Of a stretch of 5,532 nucleotides of DNA, positions 1 to 5,494 are shown in pieces (within the stretch, counting starts at the first letter, position 1; each line of letters opens with the position of its first letter). A model generated the notes under the pieces. The model did no database searches. It had not been told where the DNA came from and worked only from the letters and a program-made list of their open reading frames with translations. Source of the stretch: an uncultured Oceanospirillales bacterium (GTDB taxonomy: Bacteria; Pseudomonadota; Gammaproteobacteria; Pseudomonadales; Litorivicinaceae); the NCBI GenBank assembly GCA_913061245.1, contig CAJXTO010000104.1, positions 1-5,532 on the forward strand. The letters run 5' to 3'. Position numbers and translations under genes: made by a program.

Positions 1-713
1 ACTTGATCGGTGAGCCCCGATTCGATCACTCGGCCGTTTTTCATGACCAACAAACGATCCGCGAGAAGTCGAGCGACTCCCATATCATGAGTCACAATGA
101 TGACTGCGATTCCAAGTTCTTGAACCAATCGCTTCAGGGTATCGAGTAAACGTGCTTGGACTGACACATCCAATCCACCTGTCGGCTCATCCATAAAAAT
201 AAGACGTGGGTTGGTGACTAAATTTCGCGCAATCTGTAACCGTTGTTGCATTCCACCCGAAAAGTAGAGGGGTTTGTCATCAATTCGTGCTGGATCGATC
301 TCAACCTCCTGCATCCATTCAGAGGCTCGAGTACGAATATCGCCATAATGACGCTCACCAACACCCATCAAGCGCTCTCCGATGTTGCCGCCGGCACTGA
401 TACGCAACCGGAGTCCATCTCTTGGATTTTGATGAATAATTCCAAACTCGGTGCGACCGAGGTAACGAAGGTCACTCTCTGACGCTTCTGTCAGTTCGAC
501 ACGTTCACCCCCATTCGTGAGAAATTGGTTCGATCCAGAGTCAGGCTGTTCCTGTCCTGATAAGAGACGTAGAAGCGTTGATTTTCCAGAGCCAGACTCT
601 CCGACAATCCCAAGCACTTCCCCAGGCCATACATCAAGATCAACGTCGAGACACCCTTGTCCAGGGGCGTATTCTTTCGTTAGATGACGTGCTGATAAGA
701 TCGGCTCACGCAT
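1..713 (-). CDS. phnK: PhnK, C-P lyase ATP-binding subunit (3' end cut by window edge)
   Basis: PhnK is an ABC-type ATPase that docks on the PhnJ face of the C-P lyase core complex; despite its ABC-transporter look it is not a permease subunit. The minus-strand frame from ATG 711-713 runs open to base 1, giving 237 full codons of a protein usually about 250 residues long, so only the last few residues and the stop are missing. It begins MREPILSARHLTKEY. Visible motifs are Walker A GESGSGKST (38-46), the Q-loop in IIHQNPRDGLR (Gln95), the ABC signature region FSGGMQQRLQIARNL (151-165), Walker B LIFMDEPTGGLD (171-182) and the H-loop histidine in THD (His209). The DGLR stretch after the Q-loop is typical of PhnK rather than of the related PhnL or of dipeptide ABC ATPases. 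Its start overlaps the phnJ stop by 8 bases (ATGCGTGA), so translation is coupled. No in-frame stop was seen; family assignment is very safe. Confidence 0.96.
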   Translation of the reverse strand, partial: MREPILSARHLTKEYAPGQGCLDVDLDVWPGEVLGIVGESGSGKSTLLRLLSGQEQPDSGSNQFLTNGGERVELTEASESDLRYLGRTEFGIIHQNPRDGLRLRISAGGNIGERLMGVGERHYGDIRTRASEWMQEVEIDPARIDDKPLYFSGGMQQRLQIARNLVTNPRLIFMDEPTGGLDVSVQARLLDTLKRLVQELGIAVIIVTHDMGVARLLADRLLVMKNGRVIESGLTDQ

Positions 714-1554
714 GCTGAGTCTCCTGACGTTGACTGCAGAAATGCGTATCCGAACACACAAACATTCGAGTACCGGCGTCATCGGTAATCACCTCATCCA
801 AGAAGGTGTCAGTCGCTCCGCAGAGTGCGCAGTTCTCTTCCCAACTTTGGACTTCAAACGGATGATCCTCAAAATCCAAAGACTCCACATCAGTATATGG
901 AGGGACGGCATACAACCGTTTTTCCCGACCTGCACCAAAGAGCTGCAATGCAGGGTTTTGATGCATTTTCGGATTATCGAACTTCGGAATCGGTGATGGA
1001 TCCATCACATAACGCCCATTTACCAATACGGGGTAGGCATACGCCGTCGCGATTTGGCCAAATTGAGCGATATCTTCATACAACTTCACATGCATCACAC
1101 CGTACTCAGACAACGCATGCATTTTTCGAGTCTCTGTTTCACGAGGCTCGATGAAGCGAAGAGGCTCAGGAATCGGCACCTGGTACACCAGAATCTGACC
1201 CGCGGAAAGTGGTGTCTCGGGAATCCGGTGACGCGTCTGGATCAAGGTCGCGTCTTCTGTCACTTCGGTGGTCTCAACAGATGCAGTTTTTGCGAAAAAT
1301 CTTCGGATACTGACGGCATTGGTGGTGTCATCTGCACCTTGGTCAATCACCTTCAAACAGTCATCTTCACCAATGATCGACGCTGTGACCTGAATCCCAC
1401 CTGTCCCCCAACCATAGGGCAAAGGCATTTCACGGCCACCGAATGGAACTTGCAAACCTGGTACGGCAACAGCCTTCAGTAGACCGCGACGAATCATCCG
1501 TTTCGTTTGCTCGTCGAGATACGCGAAGTTGTAGCTTTCAACGTCATGCGTCAT
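706..1554 (-). CDS. phnJ: PhnJ, alpha-D-ribose 1-methylphosphonate 5-phosphate C-P lyase
   Basis: PhnJ is the radical SAM subunit that cleaves the C-P bond of 5-phosphoribosyl 1-phosphonate, giving the hydrocarbon and the cyclic ribose phosphate. The 282-residue product is one longer than the E. coli protein and collinear with it: YNFAYLDEQTKRMIRR near the start, then VPFGGREMPLPYGWGTGGIQ, DQGADDTTNAVSIR, RHRIPETPLSAGQI, RFIEPRETETRKMHALSEYG and PSPIPKFDNPKM. The unusual C-terminal cysteine set is complete: Cys242, Cys245, Cys267 and Cys273, matching E. coli 241, 244, 266 and 272, the iron-sulfur ligands plus the thiyl-radical cysteine. Gly33 corresponds to E. coli Gly32, the proposed glycyl radical site. 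All known catalytic residues are therefore present. A strong ribosome binding site AGGAGG lies 6 bases before ATG 1554, and the gene overlaps the phnI end by 11 bases. Confidence 0.98.
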   Translation of the reverse strand: MTHDVESYNFAYLDEQTKRMIRRGLLKAVAVPGLQVPFGGREMPLPYGWGTGGIQVTASIIGEDDCLKVIDQGADDTTNAVSIRRFFAKTASVETTEVTEDATLIQTRHRIPETPLSAGQILVYQVPIPEPLRFIEPRETETRKMHALSEYGVMHVKLYEDIAQFGQIATAYAYPVLVNGRYVMDPSPIPKFDNPKMHQNPALQLFGAGREKRLYAVPPYTDVESLDFEDHPFEVQSWEENCALCGATDTFLDEVITDDAGTRMFVCSDTHFCSQRQETQHA

Positions 1555-2659
1555 CGCCGGCCTCCTGTTCTTTACGAAGCCTGCGAATCAATTCCAATTC
1601 ACTTTGGAAATCGACGTAATGCGGCAATTTTAGATGAGAAACAAAGCCCCAAGCTTCAACGTTATCGCAGTGTGACAGCACGAATTCTTCATCCTGTGCC
1701 GGCGACTCGACTTCTTCATCGAATTCACTGGTACGTAACGCACGATCGACCAAGGCCATCGACATTGCCTTACGTTCTGACAAACCAATCTGCAAGCCAT
1801 AGCCTCGAGTAAAAGTTGGAGGCACATCTTTCGAACCTTCGAACTGGTTAATCATCTCGCATTCAGTCATGAGTAACTCACCAACAGGAACGCTGTAGCC
1901 AAGCTCATCAATTGGAAACTCAAGACTTACGACACCCGAACGAATCTCGCCGGCAAACGGATGATTGCGTCCATAACCACGCTGAGTTGAGTAAGCAAGA
2001 GCAAGCAGGTAGCCCTCATCGCCTCGAGCCAACACCTGAAGTCTTGTTGCTCGATTAGACGGAATCTCAAGCGGCTCGCGGGTAATATCATCAGTTGGGT
2101 TCTCTCCTGCTGGAGGCAACTCAACCAGTGCGTCGTTCTCTAGAATTGTGAGGACCCGTGCCATATCTTCAGATGGCTCCGCATCTGTCTCAAAGGCGTG
2201 CTCGTGAGCATTTAATTCAACAGCCACATCATCGTGTTCTCGATCGAGTTCTGAAACAGCCAGTGAGAAATCAAGAAGACGGTGGGTGTAGTCGTAGGTA
2301 GGCCCGAGCAATTGTCCACCAGGTACATCTTTAAAAACGGCTGAGATGCGACGCAAGATGCGCATTTGGCATGTTTCCAACGGAACCGATTCACCATGCC
2401 TCGGGAGTGTCGTTCTATATGCACGCAACAAAAAAATGGCTTCGATCATGTCGCCTTGTGCTTGTTTAATTGCAAGTGCGGCAAGTTCTGGATCAAATAA
2501 CGATCCCTCATTCATCACGCGATCAACAGCAAGGCTCATTTGGTTTTGAATTTGATCGAGGGTCAATTCGGCGACAGACGGATCTCCGCGACGCATTTCT
2601 GCCAAGAGTTCATGCGCCTCCTGGATTGCCCGCTCGCCACCTTTGACTGCTACATACAT
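1544..2659 (-). CDS. phnI: PhnI, purine ribonucleoside 5'-triphosphate phosphonylase catalytic subunit
   Basis: PhnI, helped by PhnG, PhnH and PhnL, displaces adenine from ATP with a phosphonate to give ribose 1-phosphonate 5-triphosphate; it is the nucleosidase of the C-P lyase core. The 371-residue product opens with the family hallmark MYVAVKGGERAI. It continues with SLAVDRVMNEG (42-52), EAIFLLRAYRTTL (73-85), PGGQLLGPTYDYTHRLLDF (113-131), RGDEGYLLALAYSTQRGYG (212-230), RNHPFAGEIRSG (231-242), ELLMTECEM (261-269) and SHLKLPHYVDFQ near the end. His342 and His347 match the metal-binding pair His328 and His333 of E. coli PhnI. The protein is about 17 residues longer than the E. coli one; much of the difference lies in an acidic, His-containing variable stretch at about 135-185 and in the C-terminal tail. 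Start ATG 2659 shares one base with the phnH stop (TGATG) and has GAGGA (2667-2671) at suitable spacing. Confidence 0.97.
   Translation of the reverse strand: MYVAVKGGERAIQEAHELLAEMRRGDPSVAELTLDQIQNQMSLAVDRVMNEGSLFDPELAALAIKQAQGDMIEAIFLLRAYRTTLPRHGESVPLETCQMRILRRISAVFKDVPGGQLLGPTYDYTHRLLDFSLAVSELDREHDDVAVELNAHEHAFETDAEPSEDMARVLTILENDALVELPPAGENPTDDITREPLEIPSNRATRLQVLARGDEGYLLALAYSTQRGYGRNHPFAGEIRSGVVSLEFPIDELGYSVPVGELLMTECEMINQFEGSKDVPPTFTRGYGLQIGLSERKAMSMALVDRALRTSEFDEEVESPAQDEEFVLSHCDNVEAWGFVSHLKLPHYVDFQSELELIRRLRKEQEAGDDA
1561..1566 (-). promoter_or_regulatory. Strong ribosome binding site of phnJ inside the phnI 3' end
   Basis: On the minus strand AGGAGG lies 6 bases before the phnJ ATG, within the last codons of phnI. 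It is the best Shine-Dalgarno sequence in the operon, which suggests that phnJ is initiated efficiently by itself in addition to coupling through the 11-base overlap. Confidence 0.75.
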
Positions 2660-3246
2660 CAGTCAGTCCTCACCATCAGACGTGTAGAACGAGGAAGACC
2701 CGTCAGCGTCTGCTCACGAATCAACATGGAATCGAACCCAAGTGGATATCGTTGATTGTTTTGTATCAATCGATACACCAAGGCCTCGGATAGCTCGATC
2801 TTTAGCTCTTGCGGATGTTTAAAACCCGGTCCCTCGGCCAACACATCCGTTGAATCCCCTGTTGTCAGAAATACAACGCTGGCCGCCGTATCCGGTCGCT
2901 CGTGCGTACCCAAAGACACCTTGTCGAGAATCGACTCAAGATCAGGATCAGACGCACCCAAAATAAGCCAGTCCGCTACTTCGGGCGTTTCTGCAATTTG
3001 AACTCCGGTGTGGAACAGCACATTGGAACGCATCGAATCGGTCATGTGCGGCCAATACACTGATACGTCTTGATCCAAAATTGTCAGAATCAGAGCCCAC
3101 AAACCGGGATCAATGCCTTCTGGAGCCGGAATCACTGGAAGAGAAATAGGGCGCAAAGGTTCAGATAGTGCAGTCAGAGTGCAGCGAAAAGTTTGTTGCA
3201 TCACATGCGTCTGTCGCGCAGGCGCTTCAATAATATCGGCGAGCAT
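2659..3246 (-). CDS. phnH: PhnH, C-P lyase core complex subunit
   Basis: PhnH is a structural and assisting subunit of the C-P lyase core, needed with PhnI, PhnG and PhnL for coupling phosphonate to ATP. The 195-residue product is almost exactly the usual length (E. coli 194). Family features seen are QTFRCTLTALSEPLRPI near residues 18-34, the VYWPHMTDSMRSNVLFHTG segment in the middle, and a well-kept C-terminal block EGPGFKHP, then YPLGFDSMLIREQTLTGLPRSTRLMV, corresponding to the PhnH PLGiDlil...lPRTT ending. Sequence conservation is weaker than in PhnI or PhnJ, as is normal for this subunit. The start ATG 3244-3246 overlaps the phnG stop by one base (TGATG); a purine-rich GAGGGGA lies 6 bases upstream of the start and can serve as ribosome binding site. 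There are no membrane segments. Confidence 0.95.
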   Translation of the reverse strand: MLADIIEAPARQTHVMQQTFRCTLTALSEPLRPISLPVIPAPEGIDPGLWALILTILDQDVSVYWPHMTDSMRSNVLFHTGVQIAETPEVADWLILGASDPDLESILDKVSLGTHERPDTAASVVFLTTGDSTDVLAEGPGFKHPQELKIELSEALVYRLIQNNQRYPLGFDSMLIREQTLTGLPRSTRLMVRTD

Positions 3247-3707
3247 CAGGCTTCCCCTCTCACCATCGTGAAGAAATCAACCCGAGTGTCCTCGACGCGC
3301 TCAGCCTCCATCGCATCGATTTCCTCAATCTCAGCACTCCATGCAGTAAGCAGCTCAAGGGCTCGGTCTGTCGAATCTGAACGTTGCAGTGCTAAATCGA
3401 AAATGGCGATCGCCCGAGATTGCGCTTTATTACGACCCAGAATATGCCCATATCCGAGGTGACCTAAATCATCCTTGAGGACGCAACGAGTCAAACTCAC
3501 TTCACCCAAATGAAATGGTTGCCCTGTGCTGTGGATACGACCATTGGTCATCATCAAACCAACTTCAGGGGCTTTTAAAACCACAATGTCGAATGAAAAG
3601 GCTGCTGATGCCTCAATCAAATCAGATGCTGGGACACGCACCAGAACTTGAAGCCATTGTTTCCGAGCCTCTTTCAGTGCATCTGGATCTGAAAATCGTG
3701 ACTGCAT
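3246..3707 (-). CDS. phnG: PhnG, C-P lyase core complex subunit
   Basis: PhnG binds PhnI in the C-P lyase core complex (PhnG2H2I2J2) and is required for the ATP-phosphonate coupling step. The 153-residue product is close to the usual size of about 150. It shows the family pattern: an N-terminal helix with RKQWLQVLVRVPASDL (15-30), then APEVGLMMTNGRIHSTGQPFHLGEVSLTRCVL around residues 47-78, followed by GHLGYGHILGRNKAQSRAIAIFDLALQ. The GTGQPFxLGE(M/V)xxTRC and GYGxxxGRxKxxA blocks are the diagnostic ones, although the first glycine of the usual GTGQPF is a serine here (STGQPF). The ATG directly abuts the TAA of the upstream HD-domain gene with no gap, and the local ribosome binding site is weak, so its translation probably depends on the upstream gene. 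It is not preceded by phnF, unlike in E. coli. Confidence 0.95.
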   Translation of the reverse strand: MQSRFSDPDALKEARKQWLQVLVRVPASDLIEASAAFSFDIVVLKAPEVGLMMTNGRIHSTGQPFHLGEVSLTRCVLKDDLGHLGYGHILGRNKAQSRAIAIFDLALQRSDSTDRALELLTAWSAEIEEIDAMEAERVEDTRVDFFTMVRGEA

Positions 3708-4253
3708 TTACGCCGTCTCGCGAGATGCTAATGACTCCAAAAGCTCTCTGAAGTCTTCAAGACTCAGTGACATATCAAGGTCCGTCTCTTTGGCTTGATC
3801 ATCCCAGCGACGAAGCTGAATCGCATCTTTAGCAAATGGAACCTCTAAGAACTGCCGTTGAGCGTCTGAAGACATTGGACCACCTTGCAAATCAAGGCTG
3901 TGCTTCGAAGCTGGACTCAACGTGTCGTAATACGCCGGATCATTGCCCGTTAGAAACCGTTTCGCGACCACGTGTAAACGCACAGGCTCAGTGACTTCCT
4001 TAGGGAACCATTGGGCGAGAAATTCAGCACCGGTAACTTCATGCATCAAGTCCTCGCCAGGCTCTCGAGATCCCATGCTTTGATCCAGCATGTGCCCAAT
4101 GTCGTGTAGCAAAGCAGCCGCAATCAATGCTGAAGAAGAGCCCTCTTGTGACGCAAGCATGGCGCACTGAAGTGCATGCTGTCGCTGCGTCACATATTCA
4201 CCATATTTTTTATCGCCATGCTTGGCAAAACAGCGCTCGATGGTTTCGAACAT
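3708..4253 (-). CDS. PhnZ-like / phosphonate-associated HDIG domain protein, first gene of the operon
   Basis: This 181-residue HD-domain protein resembles PhnZ, a di-iron oxygenase that releases phosphate from (R)-1-hydroxy-2-aminoethylphosphonate. Compared from memory with PhnZ, the shared run is EYVTQRQHALQCA, AALLHDIGH, a HEVTGAEFL block, HVVAKRFL, LSPASKHSLDLQGGPM and RRWDDQAKETDL. The metal ligands correspond throughout: His26, His50, Asp51, His71, His94 and Asp151 (PhnZ His34, His58, Asp59, His80, His104, Asp161), plus Glu19 for Glu27 and Lys98 for Lys108. Lys16 sits where PhnZ has the gating ligand Tyr24, with Tyr17 next to it. No partner hydroxylase (PhnY or TmpA type) is in the window, so substrate and even oxygenase activity are inferred. 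It is the first gene after the Pho-type promoter, with ribosome binding site GGAG 8 bases before the ATG, and its stop abuts phnG. It could instead act on another phosphonate or be a phosphohydrolase. Confidence 0.87.
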   Translation of the reverse strand: MFETIERCFAKHGDKKYGEYVTQRQHALQCAMLASQEGSSSALIAAALLHDIGHMLDQSMGSREPGEDLMHEVTGAEFLAQWFPKEVTEPVRLHVVAKRFLTGNDPAYYDTLSPASKHSLDLQGGPMSSDAQRQFLEVPFAKDAIQLRRWDDQAKETDLDMSLSLEDFRELLESLASRETA

Positions 4254-4288
4254 TGATCACGCTCCGTCTCAGATTCTCGAATGCGCGA

Positions 4289-4322
4289 ACAGTAATTCGA
4301 AATTATGACAGTCACATGAACT
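4289..4322 (-). promoter_or_regulatory. Pho-box promoter of the phn operon
   Basis: Read on the minus strand, two adjoining 11-base units AGTTCATGTGA (4322-4312) and CTGTCATAATT (4311-4301) match the PhoB direct-repeat pattern; the second is a perfect CTGTCAT-plus-A/T unit, the first keeps TCAT. Counting the usual 18-base box (4322-4305), a 10-base spacer leads to TACTGT (4294-4289), which keeps the T, A and final T of a -10 hexamer. This is the geometry of E. coli Pho promoters, in which the Pho box replaces the -35. Transcription would begin near 4282, some 28 bases before the HD-domain gene start. The -10 is imperfect, as expected for an activator-dependent promoter. Confidence 0.72.
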
Positions 4323-4363
4323 CAACGCGCCGTCATCGAAATGAAACAAAAGCGTCATATAAG
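4319..4363 (+). promoter_or_regulatory. Pho-box promoter of the glycosyltransferase
   Basis: On the plus strand four 11-base units run in phase: AACTCAACGCG (4319), CCGTCATCGAA (4330), ATGAAACAAAA (4341) and GCGTCATATAA (4352). Three of them carry TCA at the PhoB half-site position. The 18-base box at 4330-4347 is followed after exactly 10 bases by TATAAG (4358-4363), a good -10. The start of transcription would be near 4370, leaving a leader of about 15 bases that contains the ribosome binding site for ATG 4386. The second unit of the core box is degenerate (ATGAAAC against CTGTCAC), so the strength of the site is uncertain. Confidence 0.68.
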
Positions 4364-4374
4364 GTGTAAAACGC

Positions 4375-4380
4375 AAAGGG
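4375..4380 (+). promoter_or_regulatory. Ribosome binding site deciding the glycosyltransferase start
   Basis: AAAGGG stands 5 bases before ATG 4386. The alternative in-frame ATG at 4341 has only CGTCATCGAA before it and lies inside the predicted Pho box, upstream of the -10. The site therefore supports the 344-residue product. Confidence 0.7.
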
Positions 4381-4385
4381 TAGAT

Positions 4386-5420
4386 ATGACAGCTCCAAAC
4401 ACAATTGCGATCGTGACAGACGCGTGGTTTCCGCAGGTTAATGGAGTCGTCAGAACGCTCTCCAGAACCAAATCAGAACTCGAAAAACGTGGGCATCGCG
4501 TTGAGGTGATCAGCCCAGAAGGCTATCGCTCTGTTCCCTGTCCAACGTATCCAGAAATCAGACTGGCTTTATTTGCCGCGCGCTCAGTCAAAAAAAGACT
4601 AACCAAACTCAAGCCAGATGCGGTGCATATTGCGACAGAGGGCCCACTCGGCTTAGCGGCAAGACGTTGGTGTCGTAGAAATCGACTGCCATTTACCACC
4701 AGTTATCACACCCGCTTTCCAGAGTATGTTCGCCTCAGAGTTCCGATTCCCGTCAGTTGGTCTTATGCATTTTTGAGATGGTTCCATGGCCCTGCGCATC
4801 GCATGTTGGTCGCGACTCAGTCGATGGAAAATGAGCTTGTCGAACGCGGATTTAAAAATATTGGGCGATGGTCTCGCGGGGTAGACCTCGAGTTATTTAC
4901 ACCAGATCACGAAAGGCCAACGCCCAAAACCCCCATTCTTTTGTATGTTGGCCGTGTCGCACCTGAAAAAAATATTGGTGCATTTTTAGAAACCCCTTGT
5001 GATGGAATCAAACGGGTTGTCGGCGGCGGCCCTGAGCTTGATGAACTCAAAGAAAAATATCCAGATGTTGAATTCGTTGGCTACAAGCATGGTGAAGAAT
5101 TAGCCGCTTGCATGCGCGATGCCGATTGTTTTGTATTCCCATCACTGACTGACACGTTCGGACTCGTGATTTTAGAATCGCTCGCCTCCGGAGTTCCTGT
5201 CGCAGCGTATCCAGCGCCTGGTCCAATCGATCTTATTGAAAATGGTAAAAACGGCTGGATTGGTGAGGACCTCGGTGAATCCATTCGAAAAGCGCTGACA
5301 GTTGATCGTAAAGCTTGTCGTGACTTCGCCGAAACCTTTTCATGGGAGCGATGCACAGATCAATTTGCATCTCAATTGAAGCCAGCCCCGCCAGAGCTTT
5401 TAGATCAGGCGGTGTCATAA
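4386..5420 (+). CDS. GT4-type glycosyltransferase, probably diacylglycerol-glycolipid synthase
   Basis: This 344-residue protein has the two-Rossmann GT-B fold of family 4 retaining glycosyltransferases and probably works at the inner face of the cytoplasmic membrane. Seen in order: TIAIVTDAWFPQVNGVVRTL (6-25), YHTRFPEYVRLRVP (107-120), FHGPAHRMLVATQSMENEL (133-151), WSRGVDLELF (162-171), YVGRVAPEKN (187-196), GGGPEL (213-218) and TDTFGLVILESLASGVPVAAY (255-275). The E-x7-E donor motif appears as Asp256...Glu264, a common variant. The set YHTRFPEY, FH.PA and WSRGVD is that of bacterial lipid glucosyl-, glucuronosyl- or mannosyltransferases related to SqdX and the phosphate-starvation Agt enzymes; the donor sugar cannot be read from sequence. 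Start ATG 4386 is chosen because AAAGGG (4375-4380) precedes it by 5 bases, the family N-terminus begins here, and the longer frame from 4341 would run through the promoter. The Pho-type promoter and the phn operon next door suggest phospholipid replacement under phosphate stress. Confidence 0.9.
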   Translation: MTAPNTIAIVTDAWFPQVNGVVRTLSRTKSELEKRGHRVEVISPEGYRSVPCPTYPEIRLALFAARSVKKRLTKLKPDAVHIATEGPLGLAARRWCRRNRLPFTTSYHTRFPEYVRLRVPIPVSWSYAFLRWFHGPAHRMLVATQSMENELVERGFKNIGRWSRGVDLELFTPDHERPTPKTPILLYVGRVAPEKNIGAFLETPCDGIKRVVGGGPELDELKEKYPDVEFVGYKHGEELAACMRDADCFVFPSLTDTFGLVILESLASGVPVAAYPAPGPIDLIENGKNGWIGEDLGESIRKALTVDRKACRDFAETFSWERCTDQFASQLKPAPPELLDQAVS

Positions 5421-5477
5421 AAAGTTCATGAAATCGACGCAAAGGCGTCACCTTGACTTCATACCATTGCCACATGA
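5412..5477 (+). promoter_or_regulatory. Possible Pho-box array before the next gene
   Basis: Six consecutive 11-base units can be set in phase from the end of the glycosyltransferase gene through the gap: GTGTCATAAAA (5412), AGTTCATGAAA (5423), TCGACGCAAAG (5434, poor), GCGTCACCTTG (5445), ACTTCATACCA (5456) and TTGCCACATGA (5467). Four have TCAT or TCAC, and the sixth CCAC, at the same position. The first pair resembles a full Pho box and overlaps the TAA stop (5418-5420). No convincing -10 follows at 10 bases (the best is CATGAG at 5473), so this is a weaker call than the two intergenic promoters. It may drive the gene starting at 5495 on its own, apart from any read-through. Confidence 0.4.
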
Positions 5478-5494
5478 GTGATCAGGGGAATCTC

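Noticed and set aside
1..713. Reading the left-edge ATPase as a dipeptide or nickel ABC transporter subunit
   Set aside because: It is similar in sequence to those ATPases, but the HQNPRDGLR stretch and the 8-base overlap with phnJ identify it as PhnK.
1054..1482. 142-codon open frame on the plus strand opposite phnJ
   Set aside because: It is antisense to a highly conserved gene, has no recognisable protein features (Cys-, His- and Arg-rich composition typical of reversed coding sequence) and no ribosome binding site of note.
4293..4305. Inverted repeat TAATT-CGA-AATTA between the two divergent promoters
   Set aside because: It is short and A/T-rich, and it lies where the phn Pho box tail and spacer already explain the sequence; on its own it does not support a second regulator.
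4341..4385. In-frame upstream ATG at 4341 that would lengthen the glycosyltransferase by 15 residues
   Set aside because: No ribosome binding site precedes it, it lies inside the Pho-box repeats and before the -10, the added residues are basic and unlike the family, and ATG 4386 has AAAGGG at good spacing.
5436..5449. GACGC-AAAG-GCGTC hairpin after the glycosyltransferase stop
   Set aside because: The stem is only 5 base pairs and no run of T follows, so it is not a convincing terminator; its right arm is also part of the 11-base TCAC series.
5474..5494. ATG at 5474 as the start of the last, partial gene
   Set aside because: No Shine-Dalgarno sequence lies before it, while the in-frame ATG at 5495 has AGGGGA just upstream. 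It cannot be fully excluded with so little of the gene in view.
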